Positions 1-5,841 of a stretch of 9,383 nt of DNA are shown here, in pieces. A model generated the notes under the pieces. That model did no database searches and was not told the origin of the DNA. It was given only the letters and a program-made list of their open reading frames with translations. Made by a program: the position numbers and the translations under genes. Numbering within the stretch: position 1 is the first letter of the stretch; each line of letters opens with the position of its first letter. Origin of the DNA: Acidobacteriaceae bacterium (GTDB lineage: Bacteria > Acidobacteriota > Terriglobia > Terriglobales > Acidobacteriaceae); the NCBI GenBank assembly GCA_003165855.1, contig PMXH01000406.1, positions 11,535-20,917 of the forward strand. The letters are read 5' to 3'.

Positions 1-1521
1 ACCATGCACGGCACCATCATGGTCTTCTTCGTGCTCACCACCGCCCCGTTCGCCGCATTCGGCAATTTCTTCTTGCCCATCCAGGTGGGCGCCGAAGATA
101 TGCCGTTCCCGCATTTCAACATGATGTCGTTCTGGGTCACGTTCGTGGCCTTCCTGGTTCTGGTCACATCGTTTTTCGCGGGCGATGGGCCAACCCTCGG
201 GGGCTGGACGCAATATGCCCCGCTCAGCGCAATCGGCGCCGTCGGCGGCCCCGGTCAGGGTCTCGGCGTGGTTCTTTGGGCAGCTTCGATCGGCATTTTC
301 TGCATCGGCCAGTTGCTCGGTTCGCTGAACTTCATCACCACCACCCTCGACATGCGCACCCGTGGCATGTCCCTGATGCGCCTCCCGCTCAGCGCTTGGG
401 GCTGGTTCATCACCTCGGTCATGGGCTTGACCGCATTTGCGGTGCTGATGCCCGCCTGCATTCTGCTGATTCTCGATCACGTCGCCGGCACCAGCTTCTT
501 CGTGGCTTCTAACTTGGTGATCAATGATCAAGTCTTGCCGCACTCCGGCGGATCCACTCTCCTGTGGCAGCACTTGTTCTGGTTCTTCGGACATCCCGAG
601 GTCTACATCGCAATCATCCCCGGCATGGGCATCGTTTCCCACGTTCTCATCACCAACATGCGGAAACCAATGCTCAGCCACAGGGTGCTTATTTATTCCA
701 TGGGAGCCCTGGGTGCCCTCAGCTACATGGTCTACGGGCACCACATGTTCGTCAGCGGGATGAATCCCGTCTCTTCGCTTGCATTCTCTTTCCCCACGCT
801 GGTCATCACCATTCCTTCCACCATCGTCGTGCTGATGTGGCTTGGCAGTCTCTACGGCTCCAAGTTGCGGATCAACTCGGCATCGCTATTCTCGCTGGGA
901 TTCATTTCGATGTTTATCAGCGGCGGCGTCAGCGGCTTCTTCCTCGCCCAGCCTTCGATTGACATCATGTTGCACGCCACCTATTTTGTGGTCGGCCACT
1001 TCCACCTGGTGATGGGCGTCGCCGCCATGTTCGGCATCTTCGCCGGAACTTACTTCTGGTTTCCCAAGATGACCGGCCGCATGATGAACGAAACTTTGGG
1101 TAAGACTCACTTCGTGCTGAGTTTCATCGGCGCCTACTGCATCTTCATGCCGTTTCACTACCTCGGAATCGCCGGCAACGTGCGCCGCTACCAGGCCTTC
1201 ACCGACGATTACCTCATCCCGCTGATCCCGGTGCATAAGTTCATCACCTATTCCGCGATCTTCACCGGCCTGGTCCAGCTCATTTTCGTTTTCAACCTGA
1301 TCCACAGCCGGTTTAAGGGCGCGGTTGCTCCGAACGACAATCCGTGGGAAGGCACATCCCTCGAATGGAGCACAGCCACTCCGCCGCCGCATAACAACTT
1401 CGGCGACAAAATGCCGGTGGTTTACCACGATCCGTACCAGTACAGCGTCGAGGGTGCGAGCGCCGACTACATCATGCAGACTTCGCCGGAAAAAATTAAC
1501 AGTCCGGACGAAGAGAAGTAA
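1..1521 (+). CDS. ctaD: Cytochrome c oxidase subunit I (aa3/caa3 type), 5' end outside window
   Basis: Catalytic membrane subunit of a heme-copper oxygen reductase, which reduces O2 to water and pumps protons. The frame is open from base 1, and the first His (bases 7-9) is the helix II ligand of the low-spin heme, so about 50-60 residues are missing upstream; the Met at base 4 is internal. Visible residues: HPEVY (592-606) with a CuB His, the D-channel Glu and the cross-linking Tyr; the His pair of CuB (739-744); HFH (997-1005) for the high- and low-spin hemes; the Arg pair before 'Y' that contacts heme propionates. The D-channel Asp and Asn residues (GAED and FGN motifs) are also present, so this is A-family. 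Oddities: the K-channel Lys position in helix VIII is Val (826-828), and the Asp after the Mg-site His is Ala (976-978). The C-terminal tail with the NPWEGTSLEW motif is typical of bacterial CtaD. Subunit II should lie upstream. Confidence 0.97.
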   Translation, partial: TMHGTIMVFFVLTTAPFAAFGNFFLPIQVGAEDMPFPHFNMMSFWVTFVAFLVLVTSFFAGDGPTLGGWTQYAPLSAIGAVGGPGQGLGVVLWAASIGIFCIGQLLGSLNFITTTLDMRTRGMSLMRLPLSAWGWFITSVMGLTAFAVLMPACILLILDHVAGTSFFVASNLVINDQVLPHSGGSTLLWQHLFWFFGHPEVYIAIIPGMGIVSHVLITNMRKPMLSHRVLIYSMGALGALSYMVYGHHMFVSGMNPVSSLAFSFPTLVITIPSTIVVLMWLGSLYGSKLRINSASLFSLGFISMFISGGVSGFFLAQPSIDIMLHATYFVVGHFHLVMGVAAMFGIFAGTYFWFPKMTGRMMNETLGKTHFVLSFIGAYCIFMPFHYLGIAGNVRRYQAFTDDYLIPLIPVHKFITYSAIFTGLVQLIFVFNLIHSRFKGAVAPNDNPWEGTSLEWSTATPPPHNNFGDKMPVVYHDPYQYSVEGASADYIMQTSPEKINSPDEEK

Positions 1522-1533
1522 TGGCCTTGAACG

Positions 1534-1587
1534 GGCGCGGCTTAAGCCGCGCCGTAAAGAGATTTTAAGAAATCTGGGCTTCAGCCC
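1534..1587. repeat. Paired-hairpin palindromic repeat, copy 1 (between ctaD and subunit III)
   Basis: Two hairpins fill most of the ctaD/subunit III gap. The first is a perfect palindrome at 1534-1553 (8-bp arms GGCGCGGC/GCCGCGCC, centre TTAA). The second is GGGC-TTCA-GCCC at 1576-1587. Their centres are 38 bases apart. It starts 12 bases after the ctaD stop. The same architecture recurs at 3781-3835 with different stem sequences. It has no T-run, so it is not a classic intrinsic terminator. Within an operon it could affect mRNA stability or relative expression; that is inference. Confidence 0.75.
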
Positions 1588-1622
1588 TTGGGGCGTACCG
1601 ATTTTTAAGGAGTATCAGCAGT

Positions 1623-2315
1623 ATGGCAACCACGGTCCACGAACCTCCGAAGATCGATCTAGACCGCTTACCGAGTCAAGGCTCCGGCAACGGGGGCTGG
1701 CGGAATCTGGTTCCGGCTGGCGGAGACTTGCGCCGGGTCAAGGATTCCTCTCCTCCTCCTGCCAGCACCGGCATCTGGGTAGGCTTGGCGGCCATCACCA
1801 TGACTTTCGCCGCCTTCACCAGTGCCCTCATCGTCCGCCAAGGTGCTGCGCCGGATTGGCGGCACTTCACCTTGCCTTCTGTGCTTTACCTGAACACTCT
1901 GGTGATCATCGCCAGCAGCATCACTCTGGAAGTGGCGCGCCGTCAGGTTGCGGCCTTCATGAGCGGCGCACAGAATACTGAGACTAAGAAAGATCAGGCC
2001 GCAAGTCCGGCGCGGTGGCTCTACATCACCCTTTTCCTGGGGCTGCTCTTCGTTGCCGGTCAGACTTTTGCCTGGCTGCAACTCCGGGCCCAGGGATTCG
2101 GACTCGCTACCAACATCAGCTACTCCTTCTTCTATGTGCTGACTGTGGCCCATGCTCTTCACGTGTTCGGGGGGCTCGGCGGCCTGGTCCGTGTAATTTC
2201 GAAACTGCACAACTCTGTACTGCGGCGAAGCACTCTGGATGCCACTTCGCGCTACTGGCATTTCATGGGTGCGCTGTGGCTGTATCTGCTTTTGCTGCTC
2301 TGGATGAAGCTTTAA
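1623..2315 (+). CDS. ctaE: Heme-copper oxidase subunit III, divergent paralog
   Basis: A 230-residue, five-helix subunit III-like protein. Subunit III binds subunit I, stabilises the active site and supports proton uptake at the D-channel entrance. A soluble N-terminus of about 48 residues precedes helices at about 50-71, 85-104, 131-151, 164-191 and 212-228. Family marks are the AHALHV motif (His177, His180) in helix 4 and YWHF (211-214) at the start of the last helix. It departs from the canonical family: the conserved membrane Glu of the 'QxxEY/W' motif is Ala150, and the Asp of the YWHFVD motif is replaced (YWHFMG). Start: ATG with AAGGAG at 1607-1612, 10 bases upstream. It follows ctaD by 101 bases across a hairpin repeat and is followed by a second subunit III gene, so the pair may form a heterodimeric or split subunit III. 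That is inference. Confidence 0.9.
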   Translation: MATTVHEPPKIDLDRLPSQGSGNGGWRNLVPAGGDLRRVKDSSPPPASTGIWVGLAAITMTFAAFTSALIVRQGAAPDWRHFTLPSVLYLNTLVIIASSITLEVARRQVAAFMSGAQNTETKKDQAASPARWLYITLFLGLLFVAGQTFAWLQLRAQGFGLATNISYSFFYVLTVAHALHVFGGLGGLVRVISKLHNSVLRRSTLDATSRYWHFMGALWLYLLLLLWMKL

Positions 2316-2328
2316 CTCAGTCAAAGGT

Positions 2329-2334
2329 AGGAGG
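2329..2334 (+). promoter_or_regulatory. Shine-Dalgarno site fixing a GTG start
   Basis: A perfect AGGAGG lies 4 bases before an in-frame GTG at 2339. No comparable site precedes the later in-frame ATG at 2399, so it decides the start of the second subunit III gene. Confidence 0.75.
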
Positions 2335-2338
2335 CAAC

Positions 2339-2974
2339 GTGAGTCAAGCAGATCTTTCAATTCACGGGCAGGTGTCGCGAACCGGCGCGACGGAGATAAT
2401 GACCGCGCCCACATTCTCGGTCTCCGCCAAGAAAATGGCGATGTGGCTGTTCATCATCGCCGACTCCGCTACCTTCGCCGGTTGTCTCGTCGCCTATGGA
2501 TTTACCCGCAACGCCACCCCCAACTGGCCCAGGCCTTTTCACAGCATTACCAACGTTGCGGTGATGACGTTCATCCTCCTGACCAGCAGCCTCACCATGC
2601 TTATCGGAGTCCGCTCGGCGCAGAAAGGCGATAAGGCCGGGGCTTTCCGCTGGACCTTGATCACCGCCGCATTCGGAATCCTGTTCGCCGTCCTGCACAT
2701 TCGGGAGTGGATGGGAATGATCGGCGAGGGCGCGACCCTGTTCCACAATCCCTGGGGTACGCCTCTGTTCAGCTCACTGTTTTTCAGCATCACCGGCCTG
2801 CACTTACTTCACGTAACCGGCGGCGTGGTTGCGCTCATCGCCGTGGCGCTGAAGTACCAGGGCGGACGCTACGGAGCCGACGACCTCGAAGTTACCGGAC
2901 TTTACTGGCACTTCGTCGATCTGGTTTGGATGTTCGTGGTCCCGCTGGTCTATCTTTTGAATCTAGCTCACTAA
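2339..2974 (+). CDS. ctaE: Heme-copper oxidase subunit III, canonical paralog
   Basis: A 211-residue, five-helix subunit III. After a polar N-terminus of about 30 residues, helices lie at about 32-54, 70-91, 103-121, 142-171 and 189-207. It has the hallmark residues: Glu123 in HIREW (the membrane Glu near the D-pathway entrance), the TGLHLLHV motif (His155, His158) and YWHFVDLVW (189-197). The start is GTG at 2339, chosen for its AGGAGG. The frame stays open much further upstream but only as a shadow over the preceding gene. An ATG at 2399 would give a 191-residue protein with an almost bare first helix and no good ribosome site. It follows the first subunit III by 23 bases and precedes ctaF by 32 bases, so it is cotranscribed with them. 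Confidence 0.93.
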   Translation: MSQADLSIHGQVSRTGATEIMTAPTFSVSAKKMAMWLFIIADSATFAGCLVAYGFTRNATPNWPRPFHSITNVAVMTFILLTSSLTMLIGVRSAQKGDKAGAFRWTLITAAFGILFAVLHIREWMGMIGEGATLFHNPWGTPLFSSLFFSITGLHLLHVTGGVVALIAVALKYQGGRYGADDLEVTGLYWHFVDLVWMFVVPLVYLLNLAH

Positions 2975-3006
2975 GCTGTAAAGAAGAGAGGCAGGAGCAA
3001 AACCCC

Positions 3007-3318
3007 ATGACTACCGCCGAAGCGCACAAGGATAGTGGAATCGGGAAAGACCTGGTCGTCTACGTTTTTTTGCTGGTACTGGCGGCGATCCAGTTTGTTA
3101 TCGCGTATCAGAACATCACCGCGGATCAGATGTTTGAGCGCATGCTTATCGTAGCCATCGTCGAGGCCGGCGTCGCGCTTCTATTCTTCATGCACTTGAA
3201 CGAGAATCGAGGTCTGCGGTGGTTTGTTGTGATTTCCACCGTGGCCGTACTGCTGTTCCTGCAGTATGGATGGACTGACGCCCATCGCTTGGCAAACGGC
3301 GTACCATGGGCGAAGTAG
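3007..3318 (+). CDS. ctaF: Cytochrome c oxidase subunit IV (prokaryotic type)
   Basis: A 103-residue protein with three predicted helices at about 16-35, 44-63 and 69-88, and the FFMHL motif (60-64) typical of small bacterial COX subunit IV proteins. The subunit has no redox centre; it is an accessory membrane subunit that contributes to assembly or stability of the oxidase. Start: ATG with AGGAG at 2993-2997, 9 bases upstream; the longer open frame that begins inside the preceding gene is a shadow. Last recognisable oxidase subunit of the operon, 32 bases after subunit III. Family assignment rests on size, helix pattern and position, because this family is poorly conserved. Confidence 0.88.
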   Translation: MTTAEAHKDSGIGKDLVVYVFLLVLAAIQFVIAYQNITADQMFERMLIVAIVEAGVALLFFMHLNENRGLRWFVVISTVAVLLFLQYGWTDAHRLANGVPWAK

Positions 3319-3323
3319 CTTTG

Positions 3324-3402
3324 TTTGTCATCCTGAGCAAGCGTTCTTTGCGCGGCGAAGGATCTGGGCGAGCCGCGCTAAGGGTCGCGTTCTTTGCGAC
3401 CC
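3324..3402. repeat. Mosaic intergenic repeat with nested hairpins
   Basis: The 128-base gap after ctaF holds a GTCATCCTGAGC...CGAAGGATCTG segment, which I recall as a dispersed intergenic repeat in Acidobacteriota and other genomes. It contains a 12-base direct repeat, GCGTTCTTTGCG, at 3341-3352 and 3387-3398. Inverted repeats are GCGCGGC (3350-3356) with GCCGCGC (3372-3378), and GGGTCGC (3382-3388) with GCGACCC (3396-3402). No T-run follows, so a Rho-independent terminator is not supported. It separates the oxidase genes from the small CxxC gene. Confidence 0.6.
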
Positions 3403-3446
3403 AATAATCGCGCGTTTGGCTCGCATCCTTACCGAAGAGAACTAAC

Positions 3447-3764
3447 ATGAAGCACTCGCGACCAATCTGGATTTTCGCTACCGCCCTCGCGGGACTAATC
3501 CTCCTGCTGGTGCCAGTCCCCGTCTTCGCCCAGAGTTGCGCGCTCTGCTATACCCAAGCCGCATCCTCCGGCGCTCGAATGATTCAGGCCCTGCGCAGCG
3601 GCATCCTCATCCTCATCGCTCCTCCCACCTTCATGAGCATCGGCCTATTCTTCGTCTGCTACCGCAAACGCAATCAGACTCGAGACACCGATGTAGCGGA
3701 CGAATCGGATCGCGACTGGAAGCAGAACGAACTCTCAGACGATTCTCGATCCGAGGAGCGGTAA
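3447..3764 (+). CDS. Small exported CxxC membrane protein, function unknown
   Basis: A 105-residue protein that I cannot assign to a named family. Visible parts: a signal peptide (basic start, hydrophobic 8-26, likely cleavage near VFA-Q at 28), a mature N-terminus with Cys31-Ala-Leu-Cys34-Tyr, a membrane helix at about 51-72, then a charged tail rich in Asp, Glu and Arg. The predicted topology puts the CxxC pair outside the cytoplasm close to the membrane. ATG has a GAAGAG-like ribosome site at about 3434-3439. It lies 128 bases after ctaF on the same strand, so it may be cotranscribed with the oxidase and could help copper or thiol handling during oxidase assembly; that is inference from location and the CxxC only. 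There is no heme motif (no CxxCH). Confidence 0.75.
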   Translation: MKHSRPIWIFATALAGLILLLVPVPVFAQSCALCYTQAASSGARMIQALRSGILILIAPPTFMSIGLFFVCYRKRNQTRDTDVADESDRDWKQNELSDDSRSEER

Positions 3765-3780
3765 AAGAGTTTCGTATCAG

Positions 3781-3835
3781 GGCATGCCTTCAGGCATGCC
3801 GCAAGCACGCTACCGCTGATTGCGCCTTTAGGCGC
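3781..3835. repeat. Paired-hairpin palindromic repeat, copy 2 (between convergent genes)
   Basis: First hairpin 3781-3800: 8-bp arms GGCATGCC/GGCATGCC around TTCA. Second hairpin 3822-3835: GCGCC-TTTA-GGCGC core. The centres (3790.5 and 3828.5) are 38 bases apart, exactly as in copy 1. It starts 16 bases after the stop of the CxxC gene and ends 23 bases from the stop of the opposing amidohydrolase gene, so it could also limit read-through from both sides. No T-run is present. Confidence 0.75.
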
Positions 3836-3858
3836 TGCATCTCACTCTCGCCATTCCT

Positions 3859-5160
3859 TCACTTCTTGTAGACGACTCCACCCTTCATCACGAACGACAC
3901 ATTCTGCACCGCACTGATGTCCTGCAGCGGATCGCCGGAAACGGCGATGACGTCCGCCAGATATCCCGGCTCTAACACGCCGATCTGCCCATCCCAACCC
4001 AGCAGCTTCGCCCCGTTGAGCAGATCAGCCTGCAGCACCGCGAGAGGCGCCATGCCGAATTTCGCCATCAGCACAAATTCCCGCGCCTGCGTCCCGTGTG
4101 GAAACGGCCCAACGTCGGAGCCTACTGCCATCGGAACTCCCGCCGCGATCTGTTTGCGGAATTCCTGCTGATGCAGATCGAGCATCGCACGCTCCCGCGC
4201 CGCATGCGCCGGCGTGTCGGCGTGATCGGCAAAATACTCGAAGATGGTGAAAGTCGGCACCGCGAAAATCTGCTTCTCCCGCATCAGCCGCATCGTCTCG
4301 TCGCCAAGCTGGTTGGCATGATCGATGGAAGCAACCCCCGCTTGCGCCGCGAACAGCGTGCCCGGCTCACCCGTGGCATGCACCGCCACGCGCTTCCCTA
4401 CGCGCGCCGCCTCCGCGACCGCCGCACTTAATTCAGCTTCCGTATATTGATAAATCGTGGAAAACCTGCCATCGCTGACGGTATCCGGGCCCGTCTCATA
4501 AATCTTGATGAAGTCCGCGCCTTCCTTAAACTGCTGCCGCATCACCGCGACCAATTCATCCTTATTATTCGCGTAAGTCGCGTTCGGCAGCACGCGCTGC
4601 TCCGGATTGTAGTGAATGGCGTCTTCGTGTCCGCCGAGAATGTTGATCGCATTTCCGCTGATGCGTAACCGCGGCCCCGGCACCAGACCATCGTCAATCG
4701 CGTCGCGAACCGCCGTATCGGCCGATCCCGCGCCTTCCGTCCCCATGTCGCGTTCCGCCGTGAAGCCCGCCATCAGGTCGTCCCGCGCCGCCAGCAGTGC
4801 CACGATCGTGCGCTGCGGCACAGATTCCTGTACCGTCTGCAAGTCCTCCGCGCCGGGATGCAGAAACAGGTGCACGTGCGCATCGATCAAGCCAGGCATC
4901 AGCGTGCGGTCTCCCAGATCAATCACTTCCGAACCCGCCGGACGCTTTACAGACGCTCCCACTTCCACGATTCGTTCGCCCTGCACCAACACTTCGCCCG
5001 GTCTCGTCACGCGTCCGCTCTTCACATCGAGCAGTCGCGCCGCGTGCAACACAATCGCATGCTGCGTCGCGGCCTGCGATTGCGTCTGCGCCGCGCAGGT
5101 CAGCCCCTGCACCGGCAATATCAACAATAGAGAGGATAGGAACAGGCCAAGCTTGTTCAT
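3859..5160 (-). CDS. Exported metal-dependent amidohydrolase (imidazolonepropionase/prolidase-like)
   Basis: A 433-residue amidohydrolase-superfamily enzyme. Family members hydrolyse C-N bonds in small amides, and this branch includes Xaa-Pro and Xaa-Arg dipeptidases; the substrate here is unknown. Numbered from the ATG at 5160: a signal peptide (MNKLGLFLS start, hydrophobic 4-19), a small beta-sandwich segment with the VLHAARLLD motif, then the TIM barrel with metal and catalytic residues. These are His95 and His97 (DAHVH), Lys219 (FIKIYE, a carboxylated bridging Lys in binuclear members), His261 (VAVHATG), His281 (SIDHA) and Asp349 (GSDVG). The C-terminal segment ends in 'G-V-V-Y-K-K'. All expected ligands are present, so it is probably active. 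The frame extends to a GTG at 5184, but the signal peptide begins properly at the ATG at 5160. Neither start has a strong ribosome site. It is convergent with the oxidase operon and 110 bases downstream of the CAP gene. Confidence 0.92.
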   Translation of the reverse strand: MNKLGLFLSSLLLILPVQGLTCAAQTQSQAATQHAIVLHAARLLDVKSGRVTRPGEVLVQGERIVEVGASVKRPAGSEVIDLGDRTLMPGLIDAHVHLFLHPGAEDLQTVQESVPQRTIVALLAARDDLMAGFTAERDMGTEGAGSADTAVRDAIDDGLVPGPRLRISGNAINILGGHEDAIHYNPEQRVLPNATYANNKDELVAVMRQQFKEGADFIKIYETGPDTVSDGRFSTIYQYTEAELSAAVAEAARVGKRVAVHATGEPGTLFAAQAGVASIDHANQLGDETMRLMREKQIFAVPTFTIFEYFADHADTPAHAARERAMLDLHQQEFRKQIAAGVPMAVGSDVGPFPHGTQAREFVLMAKFGMAPLAVLQADLLNGAKLLGWDGQIGVLEPGYLADVIAVSGDPLQDISAVQNVSFVMKGGVVYKK

Positions 5161-5270
5161 GTTGTCAGTACGGGATGGTATCACTTCAGATTTGGAGAGG
5201 CCAGGGTTTGAAGGGAAACAACGTCCAGCCGTACAGCAGGGAGCTTATTAGCCAAAGAGGCGCTGCCGAA

Positions 5271-5738
5271 TTACTTCGCCTTCGAAAAATCTTCCACCGC
5301 GTAAAGCTGGCCGCCGCGGTCCACAATTCCTACTCCAATCGAGTCCATATCCGAATCCAAAATGTTGGCGCGGTGATTCGCGGATTTCAAAAACTCTTCA
5401 TGAATAGCCTCAACTCCCGGGCCCTGGGCCACGTTTTCCGCCAGCCATACAAAACGTGCGCCCATCTGGGTCACTCGCGAAGCCAGGCTGGGCTCCCCCG
5501 CAAACCCGTGTTCCACTGCGGCGTGTTGCGCCATCAAACCCGCGTGACGCCGCGCCGCCGCCGTCAAAGCTTCGTCCCACTTCAACTCCGGCAGTCCCTG
5601 GGCTCGGCGCGCCCGATTCACCGAAACAAACAGCTGCCGCTCCGCAACACTCGCACTGTTTTGCGCTTGCGCCGCCATCAGCGTGGAAAGCCCAACAACA
5701 ATGATGGCAAACGCCGCCGCCCGGATAATGACTCGCAT
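5271..5738 (-). CDS. Secreted CAP/SCP-domain protein (YkwD type)
   Basis: A 155-residue secreted protein: a signal peptide at 1-25 (MRVIIR, hydrophobic core, cleavage near AQA), then a single CAP domain filling the rest. Visible CAP marks are 'FVSVNRARRAQGLP' (37-50), His65, His77 in EHGF, the AENVA motif (100-104), the NHRANIL motif (121-127) and the GVGIV strand (135-139). CAP domains in bacteria are extracytoplasmic; biochemical roles vary (lipid binding, protease or cell-wall association) and none can be assigned here. The start at 5738 is chosen because GAGGGG lies 6 bases upstream and the signal peptide begins there. The longer open frame to 5891 would run into the upstream cytochrome gene and add 51 residues without signal-peptide character. 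Confidence 0.9.
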   Translation of the reverse strand: MRVIIRAAAFAIIVVGLSTLMAAQAQNSASVAERQLFVSVNRARRAQGLPELKWDEALTAAARRHAGLMAQHAAVEHGFAGEPSLASRVTQMGARFVWLAENVAQGPGVEAIHEEFLKSANHRANILDSDMDSIGVGIVDRGGQLYAVEDFSKAK

Positions 5739-5744
5739 GTGGAT

Positions 5745-5750
5745 CCCCTC
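5745..5750 (-). promoter_or_regulatory. Shine-Dalgarno site deciding the CAP gene start
   Basis: On the minus strand GAGGGG lies 6 bases before the ATG at 5738. It supports this start over the longer frame that reaches back to 5891. Confidence 0.65.
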
Positions 5751-5841
5751 GCAGAATCTTAACCCGAGGCCTCTCGTTTCCACTCGCGTCTCTGCCCTGC
5801 AACAGGTCACCAACGTAACCGTCGCACCGGCACTACCATGC

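Noticed and set aside
886..1428. Long minus-strand open frame opposite ctaD
   Set aside because: It is antisense to a clearly coding frame with family motifs, its composition is biased to His/Arg/Asp/Glu as expected for a shadow, and no domain is recognisable.
1..1521. Subunit I as a nitric oxide reductase relative, because the K-channel Lys is missing
   Set aside because: The cross-linking Tyr in HPEVY and the D-channel residues are present, whereas nitric oxide reductases of this superfamily lack that Tyr. An O2 reductase is the better call.
1668..2414. Minus-strand open frame opposite the first subunit III gene
   Set aside because: It crosses the boundary of two real plus-strand genes, has no motif, and its composition is that of an antisense shadow.
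3382..3402. Rho-independent terminator after ctaF
   Set aside because: The 7-bp hairpin has a 7-base loop and no following T-run, and it sits in a repeat mosaic. A terminator is not supported.
5168..5180. Promoter for the amidohydrolase (TGATACCAT on the minus strand)
   Set aside because: It fits an extended -10 only weakly, has no -35, and would give an almost leaderless transcript. The gene may simply be read from upstream.
4616..5762. Long plus-strand open frames across the amidohydrolase and CAP genes
   Set aside because: They are shadows of well-supported minus-strand genes, low in hydrophobic structure, rich in Arg/Ser/Pro, and without motifs.
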